From Aureococcus anophagefferens (lineage: Eukaryota > Sar > Pelagophyceae > Pelagomonadales > Pelagomonadaceae), in assembly GCF_000186865.1 (NCBI RefSeq), contig NW_008705572.1, forward strand, positions 641,384 to 705,383: a DNA stretch of 64,000 bases, in the 5' to 3' direction. The first letter of the stretch is position 1. Every line of letters starts with the position of its first letter. Below the pieces are notes generated by a model. The model did not search any database, was not told the DNA's origin, and saw nothing but the letters and a program-made list of their open reading frames with translations. Of the stretch, positions 36,081-44,679 are shown one piece after another. A program made the translations under genes and the position numbers.

Positions 36081-37480
36081 CTAGGTTCGAAACCCGCCCG
36101 GCCGCTCGAAGGGCCGCCGCCGCTTCGACGCGTCGACGACCACGTCGGCCCGCTTCCGGAAGAACGCGGACGCGAGGTCGACGCGGACGAGGTCCTCGGG
36201 CAGGCCCTGGTCGGCCTTGAAGTCGAGCCAGCAGCGCATGACCTCCGGGTGCGTGAAGACGACGAAGCCGCCGACGGGGACGCGGTCGTAGAGGCCGTAG
36301 AGCGCGTCCTGGTAGGACCCGCAGAAGTTGGCGTCGACGCGCAGGACCGCGACGCCGCGGCCCGTCGCGCGGAACTCCGGCACCGTCTCCGCGAAGCGCC
36401 CCGCGTGCAGCGCGACGGCCGAGGCGCCGGCCGCGCGGAGCGTCGCCGCGGCGCCGGCCTCCCGCCGTGCGGCCGTAGCCGCCGATGCGCCCGAAGGCGT
36501 CGAACGCGCGGACGACGCGCGCGCCGCCGCCGACGGCGTCGAGGACGCGGCGCGCGAAGGCGGCCGCGCCGCAGCGCCAGGACCCCAGCTCCACGACGTC
36601 GCCGGCGACCCGCTCGGCCTCGACGACGCGCAGGATCGCCGCGAGCGACGCGAGGCGCGCGACGCCGACCATCGTCGCCGCGCCCGCGCAGGGCCAGTCC
36701 TCGCCGCAGAAGCGGAGGCCGGGGACCATGGGCCGCGTCCGGACCTGGCCCGGCGCGGGGCCCGGCCGGCACTCCTCGCCGGACGCCGCGCCCGTGAGGT
36801 TGAGGACGAGGCGCGCGATCCCGGGGCCGTAGGTCCCAAAGTGCGCGTCGACGGCGGCCTCGAAGGTCTCGGCGTCCATGCGCGGCGCGCGGCGCTCGCC
36901 GGTCGGCGACGCGACGCAGAACGTCGTCCAGGACGGCGGCGGCCGCCCGTCGTCGGCGGGCGCCGACGCGCCGAGCGGCCGCGGCCGCAGCATGGCCTCG
37001 GCGGCCGCGGGCAGGCCGTCGCAGCCCGTCGCGCGGCCCTCGCGGCGGCCCTCGGCCCGCGAGTGCTGCCGGAGCTTGGGCGCCGAGCAGTGCTCGAGGT
37101 CGCCGTTGCAGAAGGCCGCGAAGAGGTCCGCGTACCGCGCCGCGTAGCAGCGCATCGACGTCGCGTTGGTCCGCGGGGCGGNNNNNNNNNNNNNNNNNNN
37201 NNNNNNNNNNNNNNNNNNNNNNNNNNNNNNNNNNNNNNNNNNNNNNNNNNNNNNNNNNNNNNNNNNNNNNNNNNNNNNNNNNNNNNNNNNNNNNNNNNNN
37301 NNNNNNNNNNNNNNNNNNNNNNNNNNNNNNNNNNNNNNNNNNNNNNNNNNNNNNNNNNNNNNNNNNNNNGCAGCCCCGCGACGACGACCGGCCGCAGGGC
37401 GCCTCGCCGTCCTCCGCCGCCGCGAGCGCCAGCGCGGCGGCGACGACGCACCAGAGCTCATGCCCGAAGCGCATGAGCAA
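36081..37480 (-). CDS. TylF/MycF-like SAM methyltransferase, secretory, broken by a gap and a frameshift
   Basis: The signal peptide MLMRFGHELWCVVAAALALA is in one frame. After the N gap (37182-37369) the reading continues in a second frame (TNATSMRCYAARYADLFAAF, NGDLEHCSAPKL; AGDVVELGSWRCGAAAFARR). Near 36460 it must move by one base to a third frame (EAGAAATLRAAGASAVALHA, AVLRVDANFCGSYQDALYGL, VGGFVVFTHPE). The GDVVELG-x-W-x-G and VLRVDANFxxSxxDAL motifs match TylF-type O-methyltransferases. One extra G on the coding strand near 36459-36463 explains the shift, either assembly error or true mutation. The gene ends at 36081 in the third frame. Confidence 0.65.
37182..37369. other. assembly gap (188 N)
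   Basis: Run of N inside the TylF-like gene. Flanking frames do not agree, so the gap length is not exact. Confidence 0.99.
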
Positions 37481-37616
37481 TTATTTCCATAAGCTCACCA
37501 TGCTCGATGCGGGCAGCGGCACCTTCGTTGTTTCCCCAACGTTGCAGTGGCCACAGCACGAGCGAACCGATGTGCGTTAGGGGCGAGGCGACGGCGGAAG
37601 CGACGCGGCCCTTTGC

Positions 37617-38846
37617 TCAGGGCTCGCGCTCGTCGCGCCACTGCCGCGCGAGCTGCGGGTCCGCGTCGGGCCGCGCGGCGAGGTCGTCGCCGGCCTGGAC
37701 GAGCTCGAAGAGGTTCGGGGAGGCGAGGAGGCCGTCGACGAGGTGCACGAGGGTCTTGAGGGGCACGCGCGACGCGAAGGTGTCGCCGCGGAGCGCCGCG
37801 TGGAGCGCCGCGTCGACGTCCGGGAAGACGAGGTCCGCCGCGGGCCGCGGCGTCTCGAGCGTCGCGCGGAGCAACGGCGACGCCGCCGCCGTCGCGGGCA
37901 TGACCTTGACGAAGTCCGCCAGGAGGCGCACGCCCTTGGGCAGGCCCATGAGCGCGGAGAAGACCGCGCCCGACTCCTTCGTGTGCGCGACGGGCGCCGC
38001 GCCCGCGCACGGCGGCGGCGGGCCCTTGCCGAGGAGGTGGTCCACGTAGGTCGGCGACACGTCCAACGGGTGGGGGTCGCATTTGGCGATGGCCCGCGCG
38101 ACGCGGCCCAGGAGCCGCGCGCACTCCTCGCGGAGCGCGGCGAACCGCGCGTCGCCCGCGTCCGTCGCGTGGCCCAACGACCGGCACTCGCCCAAATCCA
38201 GCAACGCGACCTTGCCGCCGTCGACGGCGTCGCGCGCGACCCACATGGCCGACGTGAAGGGCCGCGACCCGCTCTCGCCCACGAGGCCCGCGGGCACGGA
38301 CATCAAAGCGCGCGCCGTCTTCACGTCCTGGCGGACGACGTGGCCCAGGACGCGGTTGCCCTCCTCCCACTTCTGCGTGACGTTCTTGAGGTCGTTGGAC
38401 ATGTGCGCCGCGCGCGCCTTCGTGTGCTCCTTCGTCTCGACCCAGACGGGCGCGACGAGCGACCCGCCGTCGTCGCCGCCCGCGAGCCGCCGCTGCGCGT
38501 ACTTGTGGTTGTAGTAGTCGTCGGTGTAGGAGTCCGCCGTCTCCAGGGGGCGCATGTGGCTCCGCACGACGTAGGCGACGTCGCGGCTGCTCATGCACGA
38601 CGACCCGGGCATGCGAGGCAGCTGCGCGTGCGACGTGATCGGCCGCGGCGCGGGGGTCGCGGGCCGCGCGCGCGGCTTCGGGTCGAGGCTCGCGGCCTCG
38701 AGGGCCGCCGACGCCTCGGCGAGGGCCTGCGACGCCTCGGCCTCGAGGGCCAGGGACGCCGCGACGGGGTTCGGCGGCGGCGGCGGCGGCGGCGCGGGCT
38801 GCGACGGCGGCGGCGCGCGCGCGACGAGGTCGCTGAGCAGCATGCC

Positions 38847-38877
<31 letters not shown>

Positions 38878-39227
38878 GCGGTCGTCTTCGGCGGCGCGCG
38901 CCGGGCCATGCCCGGCGGCGGCGGCGCGCCGAAGCCGGGCGCGGGCGGCACGGCCGACGGCGCCGCGAACTGCGCCGCGAGCGACGACCCGCCCGCGCGC
39001 TGGTTGGCGAAGGGCATGAAGCTCGGCGGCGCCGGGGCCGACCGCGGACCGAGCGCCGACGCCGACATGGCCGCGAGGGCGTCCGCCGAGATCTGGAGCG
39101 GCGGCGACGACGCGCCGCCGCCGCCGCCGAGGCCGGGCGGCGGCGCGCCCATGCCCGGCGGCGGCGCGCCCATGCCCGGCGGCGGCGCGGCAGAAGGCCG
39201 CAGGCCGGGCGGGAGCTGGAAGGCCAT
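37617..39227 (-). CDS. PAT1: PAT1-like mRNA decapping activator
   Basis: 536 residues. The N-terminal 190 residues are Pro/Gly/Ala-rich and disordered (PPPGMGAPPPGMGAPPP), like P-body proteins. Residues about 205-260 carry the Pat1 signature region (SSCMSSRDVAYVVRSHMRPL, ETADSYTDDYYNHKYAQRRL). The C-terminal half is helical, as the Pat1 C-terminal fold (KVALLDLGECRSLGHATD, ALMGLPKGVRLLADFVKVMP, VPLKTLVHLVDGLL). Pat1 links deadenylation to decapping through Dcp2 and Lsm1-7 in the cytoplasm. The start is the first ATG in good codon bias. Confidence 0.8.
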
Positions 39228-39469
39228 CGTTTGCGTCGGTGTTGGTGGTGCTGCCGGCGCTCTCGGTGCTGGAGCTGCTCGAGGCCGCGAGCTGCTCGGC
39301 GCAGCGCGCCGGTCCGGCGATCGATCCGAGCGCGCGCGTCGACGGCGTCCGCGCTCGCAGCAGCCGATCTGGTACTCGACTCCGCGGATATAGGGCAGCT
39401 TCTCCTCGCGGTTCGCGCGGGCGTCGATAGCCTTCTTGCGGGTTGTGGACGACGTCGATGCCCTTGTCG

Positions 39470-39952
39470 TTAGGCGAGGTCGCCGAGGCGCGCGGCGCAC
39501 GCGATGCAGAGGAGCCCGAAGGGCCCGTCGGCGAACTCGAACGGGTAGCAGAGGCCGCCGTGGGCGTAGCACATGAGGGCCGGGCCCCCGGGGACGCCGA
39601 TGGGGTCCGCGGCCGTGCCCGCGGCAAACGTGCCCGGCTCCTCGCGCTGCGGCGCCGCCTCCTCGTCGCCGCCATGCCCCGCGCCGACGAGGCGTTCATG
39701 ATCTTCAAAGTGGTCTTCGACGGGCGGCTCAAGGCCGCGCTCACCGTCGACGACGACGGCGCGTCCGTCAAGGCCGCGCTCCGCGGCTGCTACGCCCACA
39801 GACGCGTTCATTGAAGGCTCGTTCGCGCGTCTGCCGGAACCGGGTCTGCTCGTGCCCGGCGCAGAGCGCGGACCGCTCCGTCGCGAGCGGCGTATTGGAG
39901 CGAGCGTGGGTCCATCCCGGTCGACGCCCAGCGCGCGGCAACATTGCTGCAC
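39470..39952 (-). CDS. uncertain minus-strand ORF with Cys-rich C-terminus
   Basis: The C-terminal part reads DPIGVPGGPALMCYAHGGLC, YPFEFADGPFGLLCIACAAR and LGDLA with pure G/C third positions and a natural residue mix, so that segment is likely coding. The upstream part to the ATG at 39952 is less convincing; the real start or an upstream exon is unknown. No family recognised. Confidence 0.35.
   Translation of the reverse strand: MQQCCRALGVDRDGPTLAPIRRSRRSGPRSAPGTSRPGSGRRANEPSMNASVGVAAAERGLDGRAVVVDGERGLEPPVEDHFEDHERLVGAGHGGDEEAAPQREEPGTFAAGTAADPIGVPGGPALMCYAHGGLCYPFEFADGPFGLLCIACAARLGDLA
39674..39814 (+). CDS. uncertain 46-codon plus-strand ORF
   Basis: MPRADEAFMIFKVVFDGRLK, then AALTVDDDGASVKAALRGCY and AHRRVH. 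G/C third positions and hydrophobic patterning are good until the last few codons, which suggests a first exon cut by an unseen splice site. It overlaps the upstream part of the minus-strand candidate; both cannot easily be fully right. Confidence 0.3.
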   Translation: MPRADEAFMIFKVVFDGRLKAALTVDDDGASVKAALRGCYAHRRVH

Positions 39953-39997
39953 CGTTCCCTAAACTCGGCTAAAATCGGCGACAGCAGCCGAAGCAGC

Positions 39998-41254
39998 ATG
40001 GCCGTCGAGCAGCCGAGCCCGGTGAAGGAGGATGCACCCGTCGAGGAGCCGTTCGTGACGCAGCACGACCGCCAGCAGGTGCAGCGGTCGACGCAGCAGA
40101 CGCGCGACGACTGCCTGCGGCAGCTCGAGTTCTACCTCTGCGACATCAACCTGCCCTACGACGCCTTCCTCAAGGGCGAGATGGGCGCGGACGGGTCCCT
40201 CGCCTGCGAGACGGTGGCGAACAGCGGGCGCATCAAGCAGTACGCGCCGCTGCTGACGCCGAAGCAGCGCGCGTTCCTGCTCTGGGACGTCGCCGAGGCG
40301 AGCGACTCCGTCGCGCGCGTCGGCGACCGCCGCGTCAGGCGCGCGTACCCGCTGCCCGCCGACGACGAGAAAAAGCCCGTCTGCGTCTACGCGCGCCTGG
40401 CGCCGACGGAGACCGCGCGCGAGTACCTCGGCGACGACGACGCGTTCGAAAGGGCGCTCGCGGCGCGCGCCGACGCCGAGAGCTTCGGGCCCGTCGTCTC
40501 GGCGCGGCGCCGCCGGGACCTGCGGAAGACGCGCGACCTCACGGGGGAGGTCGTCGTCGAGCTCGAGGACGAAGCCAAGGCCACGGCGCTCCTCGCCGTG
40601 CTGACGGAGGCGACGAGGCTCGACGGCCGCAAGCTCGTCACGGACCGGCCGGACGTCGCCGTCGCGGCCGCGTCGACGGCGGCCGACTTCTACGACCAGT
40701 TCGGCGCGGACTGCGAGGCCTTCGCCGCCGAGGGCAAGCGCCGCGCGGCGGAGCGCACCAACGGCGGCTCGGGCCAGAAGCGGCCCCGCGAATCCGTCGA
40801 GCGCGCGTCGGGCCTCGTCCTCGCGTTCGACGGCGCCAAGGAGGACTGCGACCGCGAGGCCCTCGAGGCCGCCTGCGCGGCCCACGGCAAGGTGGCCTTC
40901 GTCGGCTTCCAGCGCGGCGCAGAGTCGGGGACCGTGCGCTTCGACGACGCGGCCCACGCGGCCGCCGCGCGCGACGCGCTCTCGGCCGCGGGCGCGGACG
41001 CGCCCGCGGGGACCTGGCGCCTGCTCGAGGGCGCGGAGGAGGCCGACTACTGGCGCGACGTCGACGACTACCTCGAGCGCAAGCGCGCGCGCGCCGGCGG
41101 CAAGGGCGGCAAGGGCGGCAAGGGCGGCAAGGGCTTCGGCCGCGGCAAGGGCGGCGGCAAGGGCCGCGGCGGCGGCTTCGGCAAGGGCCGCGGCGTGGGC
41201 AACTTCGGCAAGGGCGGCGGCCGCGGCCCGCGCCGCTCCGGCCGGGGCTTCTAA
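39998..41254 (+). CDS. La-type RNA-binding protein
   Basis: 418 residues from the ATG at 39998. A La motif spans about 35-125 (CLRQLEFYLCDINLPYDAFL, RIKQYAPLLTPKQRAFLLWD, RVGDRRVRRAYPLP). A divergent RRM follows, then a second RRM-like domain near 265-340 (SGLVLAFDGAKEDCDREALE, GKVAFVGFQRGAESGTVRF), matching the La xRRM arrangement. The tail is Gly/Lys/Arg-rich (GGKGGKGGKGGKGFGRGKGG), an RGG-like RNA-binding region. Genuine La proteins protect the 3' oligo-U ends of Pol III transcripts in the nucleus. A La-related protein is the alternative. Confidence 0.82.
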   Translation: MAVEQPSPVKEDAPVEEPFVTQHDRQQVQRSTQQTRDDCLRQLEFYLCDINLPYDAFLKGEMGADGSLACETVANSGRIKQYAPLLTPKQRAFLLWDVAEASDSVARVGDRRVRRAYPLPADDEKKPVCVYARLAPTETAREYLGDDDAFERALAARADAESFGPVVSARRRRDLRKTRDLTGEVVVELEDEAKATALLAVLTEATRLDGRKLVTDRPDVAVAAASTAADFYDQFGADCEAFAAEGKRRAAERTNGGSGQKRPRESVERASGLVLAFDGAKEDCDREALEAACAAHGKVAFVGFQRGAESGTVRFDDAAHAAAARDALSAAGADAPAGTWRLLEGAEEADYWRDVDDYLERKRARAGGKGGKGGKGGKGFGRGKGGGKGRGGGFGKGRGVGNFGKGGGRGPRRSGRGF

Positions 41255-41304
41255 TATGCTTCTACGGACCTTGATGGCAGGCAGAAGATGCCTTAGGGGG
41301 CGCC

Positions 41305-41793
41305 CTACTCGGGCGGCGCGTCGGCCGCGAGCGCGGCGACGTCCGCGGTCCTGAGGCTCTCTCGTCGCGAGCGCCTCCGCTCGGCCGTGCGCACGCCGTC
41401 GGGGCATTGCTCGAGGAAGGCCGCGGCGACCGCCGCCGCCTTGGGGCCGCCGGACGACGCGACCGCGCGGAGCGTCTCGAGGCCGCCCGCCTCGACGACG
41501 GACTTGGTGACGGACTTGTCGCCCTTGGAGAAGATCTGGACGAGGTCGCCGACCGCCAATTCCGCGGCGTCGTCGTCGTTGCCGCGCGCCATGCCGGAGA
41601 GCGCCTCGACGCCCCCGGCCTTGACGATCTGGGCCAACATCTTGGGGCCCGTCTTGTCGCTCTCGATCTGCTCGTGCAGCGCCGCCGCGGCCTCGGCGCG
41701 CTCGTCGCTGTTCTCCGAGCTCACCCCGGTGATCGACGCGGAGATGGACCGCCGATTCCGCCGCAGGGACCCGCCGCTGCCGCGCTTGACCAT
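41305..41793 (-). CDS. small armadillo-like repeat protein
   Basis: 162 residues from MVKRGSGGSLRRNRRSISAS. An in-frame ATG 19 codons upstream is less likely. The core holds ARM/HEAT-like helices with a typical G-G-V/L-E-A/T-L spacing: AQIVKAGGVEALSGMARGND, then SVVEAGGLETLRAVASSGGP. About two to three repeats are present, too few for a full superhelix. Basic Ser-rich ends. Convergent with La, 50 bp between stops, and divergent from the next small gene. Protein-binding role inferred. Confidence 0.6.
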   Translation of the reverse strand: MVKRGSGGSLRRNRRSISASITGVSSENSDERAEAAAALHEQIESDKTGPKMLAQIVKAGGVEALSGMARGNDDDAAELAVGDLVQIFSKGDKSVTKSVVEAGGLETLRAVASSGGPKAAAVAAAFLEQCPDGVRTAERRRSRRESLRTADVAALAADAPPE

Positions 41794-41906
41794 GGCGAAC
41801 GCCGAACAGAGCCGGAGATGCCGCAGCCCGTCTTCTGATTGCATTCTCAACGGCTATCCTATTTGCGAGAAATCTAACTTGACGATTCAAAGGGGCTGCC
41901 CCGAGC

Positions 41907-42218
41907 ATGAGCGCCTCGATGGGCGACCTCGTGGACGACGCCCAGCGGCAAATGGAGACGCTCGAGCGCGCGCGCCAGGGCTCCGACGCCGCCGCCGTCG
42001 ACGACGTCGCGTGCGCCTGGCTCCGGAGAAACGGCAAGGGCGGCTACGTGAAGGCGTTCCTGGTCATGCGCCGCAAGACGGACACGCTCTCCTGGTGCGA
42101 TCTGGAGGACCTCATCGCCATCTTCGAGCCCCTCCCGCTGCAGCCGGAGGGGCAGGGCAACGACGACGACGCGCTCGCCCAGATGCTCTCCGGATTAGGC
42201 CTCGACGCGACCCGATGA
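41907..42218 (+). CDS. small conserved-looking hypothetical protein
   Basis: 103 residues, largely helical: MSASMGDLVDDAQRQMETLE, then ACAWLRRNGKGGYVKAFLVM and SWCDLEDLIAIFEPLP, ending DDALAQMLSGLGLDATR. High G/C third positions support coding. No signal peptide or known domain. Its stop is only 18 bp from the stop of the convergent methyltransferase gene. Confidence 0.6.
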   Translation: MSASMGDLVDDAQRQMETLERARQGSDAAAVDDVACAWLRRNGKGGYVKAFLVMRRKTDTLSWCDLEDLIAIFEPLPLQPEGQGNDDDALAQMLSGLGLDATR

Positions 42219-42236
42219 CGCGCGAAAGAAACGCGC

Positions 42237-43346
42237 TTAGTCGTCGGTGATCCGGTACGCGGAGTGGCGGAGCTGGGGGTCGCCGAGGCTGCAGTTCGCC
42301 CAGACGCCGTAGCGGGGCGTGCCGCGCGCGGCGCGGTCGCCCAGGGTGGCCATGAACGCGTCGTCGTCGACGGTCGTCGCGAGGACGCCCGGCGGTCCGT
42401 CCGGCGCGACCTTCCAGAGGCCCATGAACGCGTCGAAGCCGTCGTCGCGGTAGAGTGCCAGGGGATCCGCGGCGCAGTAGGGCTCGGCGAACAGGTTCGC
42501 GCAGTGGCCGAAGGCGAGGGGGAAGTCCGCGCCGTCGTCCTCGTCGTACGGGTTCGCGCCGCGGAGGTACGTCTTCATGAGCAGGTACTTGGGCGCCGCG
42601 CGCGCGAGGTTCGCCAGGAACTGCGCGTTGTCCCGGGGCCCGAGGTGGCCCATCATGTCGCGCACGATGACGAGGTCCGCGCCCTGGGGCAGTTCCTCGG
42701 AGACCGCGTCGAGCACCGCGAAGCGCACGGAGGGGACGCGGCCGCGGAGGCGCGCGCCGACGCCGCCCGGCGCCGTGTTCCGCTCGAGGATCGGCGCGCT
42801 GATGTCGACGCCGAGGTACTCCTCGACGCCCGCCAGGTCCGCGGCGTCGACGACGGACGCGTCGCCGCAGCCGACGTCGAGGATCGAGAGGACGCCGTAG
42901 CGCCGCACGACGGCGCCGAGCGTCTCCGCGAGCCGCGCGGCGGCCCGGCCGCTGCCGATGCCGCTCGGCGGCACGTCCGGGTTGTTCGAATTCCAGACGC
43001 CCGCCTCGTAGACGTGCTCGAAGAGCTCGCGGCGCCGCGCGCGGCAGCTCCCGGCGTCGCCGCACGTCCGCTCCTCGTGGCGCGCGCTCACGCGCAGCAC
43101 CCGGCCCCGCGCGTCCAACTGCGCGCGCAGCGCCTCGCAGTCGGCGCCGCCCCAGGCGCGGTCGATGGCCGCGCAGGCCTCCCGGAGCACCTCCTCGTTC
43201 GTCCTCGCGAGCGGGTTGTCGATGTCCCACTTGATGTCGCCGACGGACTCCCTCGTCTGGTCATCGATCAAGGGCACCCACGCGCTCCGGCCGGCGGCGA
43301 AGGAGACGAGCGATGCTGCGATGAGCAGAGCGCGCAGCGACGCCAT
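42237..43346 (-). CDS. secreted SAM-dependent methyltransferase-like protein
   Basis: 369 residues. Signal peptide MASLRALLIAASLVSFAAG. Class I methyltransferase motif I is clear (VLSILDVGCGDASVVDAADL), followed by an acidic motif (YLGVDISAPILE), a motif IV-like DLVIVRDMMGHLGPRDNAQF and a post-motif strand (KYLLMKTYL). A preceding VWNSNNPDVPPSGIGSG segment is typical of a group of protist and metazoan secreted methyltransferase-like proteins. Substrate unknown; location in the secretory pathway inferred. Confidence 0.78.
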   Translation of the reverse strand: MASLRALLIAASLVSFAAGRSAWVPLIDDQTRESVGDIKWDIDNPLARTNEEVLREACAAIDRAWGGADCEALRAQLDARGRVLRVSARHEERTCGDAGSCRARRRELFEHVYEAGVWNSNNPDVPPSGIGSGRAAARLAETLGAVVRRYGVLSILDVGCGDASVVDAADLAGVEEYLGVDISAPILERNTAPGGVGARLRGRVPSVRFAVLDAVSEELPQGADLVIVRDMMGHLGPRDNAQFLANLARAAPKYLLMKTYLRGANPYDEDDGADFPLAFGHCANLFAEPYCAADPLALYRDDGFDAFMGLWKVAPDGPPGVLATTVDDDAFMATLGDRAARGTPRYGVWANCSLGDPQLRHSAYRITDD

Positions 43347-43356
43347 TGGGGCTGCT

Positions 43357-43517
43357 CCGAAGTTTCACTTCAACAAAATTAGTTGCTTGGGGAGCAAAAG
43401 AGGCCGACGCTAACTTCGACGCTAGCCTCGTCCCCATCGTCCGAAGTTTCAGTTCAACAAAATTAGTTGCATGGCCGCACGGGGAGCAAAAACCGACGCT
43501 AGCCTCGTCCCCATCGC
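43357..43517. repeat. tandem duplication (84 and 77 bp) between two minus-strand genes, covering a stop codon
   Basis: Copy one 43357-43440, copy two 43441-43517. Shared phrases include GAAGTTTCA, TTCAACAAAATTAGTTGC, GGGAGCAAAA and GACGCTAGCCTCGTCCCCAT. The last phrase contains the stop codon and final codons of the PUB-like gene, so the duplicated unit spans the 3' end of that gene. Confidence 0.88.
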
Positions 43518-44527
43518 CCGTTCGACGACGGCGCGGATCCCGGCGGCGGCGGCGGCGGCGCGCGGCCCCGGAACCCGGGGCGGTTCCAGCGCGCGTCGCT
43601 CTGCAGGAAGCCGCCGCGGCCCTCCTCGCCGGCGCCCGGCGCGCACTTCGCCCAGGGCGGGTCGGCCTCCGGGTGCGCGCGGAGCATCGCCGCGACGTCG
43701 CCCAGCAGGTCGAGCCGCCGCCGGTCGGCCCCGTCGAGTCGGATCGTCTCGCCGTCGACGGCGCGGAAGCCGAGCGCGAAGAGCAGCGCCCGCGCGCCGC
43801 GGCTCGGCGCGACGGCCCGCGCAAAGTTCGCGTTCGCGACCCTGACGGCCCGCCGCTCCGGCCGCGCGGCGTTGGCGACGTACGTCGCGAGCAGTTTCGC
43901 GTCGCAGAGCGCGGCGGCCTCGTCCGCGAGGGCCCAGTGCAGCGCGCCGTAGGCGCCGTCGCGCGGGTCGAAGAGGGCCCGCACGCGCGTCGTCGCGTCC
44001 GCGGCGGCCAGGCGCGCGACGGCGTCGGATAGCACGGAGACGAGCAGCACGTGCGGCGAGAGCGTCGGGTCGAGGCGCCGCGGCACGTAGCACGCGACGA
44101 CGGCCGCCGGCGGCAGCGTCGCGCACGGCACGTCGTGCTCGCCGAGCGGCGTCGCGAGCCGGTCGAGGTCGAGCACGACGTAGAGGTGGCCGACGCGCGA
44201 CGTCTGGCGGACCTCGCCGTTGACGCGCAGCGGGAACACGTGCGTGCGCGGAATGTGGCCGCTCGGCGAGACCCAGCAGAGCGCGTGGCGGCGCGCGCCG
44301 CCGGGCAGGCTCGGTTCGGCATCCATGCACGTGAAATTGATCTCGACGGACGCGCCGCCGTGCCCGCGATGCGACGACAGGGCCTCGAAGGCCTGGAGGC
44401 CATGCGTGAGCTCGCCGAAGGGCGCCTCCTCGAATGCGAACGCGTCGCGGTGCGGAAAGGCCGCCATGTGCGAGATGTCCTCTTGCCTGAGGAGTGGTGC
44501 GAAGACCGAGCCCGCGTCGCAGAGCAC
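43499..44527 (-). CDS. PUB-domain-like protein
   Basis: 342 residues. Residues about 240-295 (RVANANFARAVAPSRGARAL, LFALGFRAVDGETIRLDGAD, RRRLDLLGDVAAML) match the PUB/PUG fold, which binds the p97/VCP C-terminus in ubiquitin and deglycosylation adaptors. The N-terminal 230 residues look like a folded beta-rich domain (ASVEINFTCMDAEPSLPGGA, GHIPRTHVFPLRVNGEV, PHVLLVSVLSDAVARLAAAD) without a family I can name. The C-terminus is Pro/Gly/Arg-rich and ends within a tandem duplication. Confidence 0.65.
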   Translation of the reverse strand: MLCDAGSVFAPLLRQEDISHMAAFPHRDAFAFEEAPFGELTHGLQAFEALSSHRGHGGASVEINFTCMDAEPSLPGGARRHALCWVSPSGHIPRTHVFPLRVNGEVRQTSRVGHLYVVLDLDRLATPLGEHDVPCATLPPAAVVACYVPRRLDPTLSPHVLLVSVLSDAVARLAAADATTRVRALFDPRDGAYGALHWALADEAAALCDAKLLATYVANAARPERRAVRVANANFARAVAPSRGARALLFALGFRAVDGETIRLDGADRRRLDLLGDVAAMLRAHPEADPPWAKCAPGAGEEGRGGFLQSDARWNRPGFRGRAPPPPPPGSAPSSNGRWGRG

Positions 44528-44679
44528 CGCTTCTTGCCGGAGAGCTGGACCCAGCTGGGCGTCTCGCGCGCTCGTCGGGAGTTAGGCCGACGTTGAGCCA
44601 TCCGTTGACGCTGCCCAACATGGACGTCGCATCCAGGCCGTAGCCGCGTGGCAGCCCTCGACGTTGCAAAAACCAAACC

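Larger units (their letters stand above)
39228..39997. other. region between PAT1 and La genes with overlapping small ORF candidates
   Basis: 770 bp. Up to about 39470 no coding signal is seen. At 39470-39815 both strands show coding-like codon bias (separate entries). The last 180 bp serve as the 5' region of the La gene. Confidence 0.4.

Noticed and set aside
36080..36110. GGTTCGAAACC resembling a tRNA T-loop
   Set aside because: No matching acceptor, D or anticodon stems around it, and it falls at the end of the TylF-like coding sequence.
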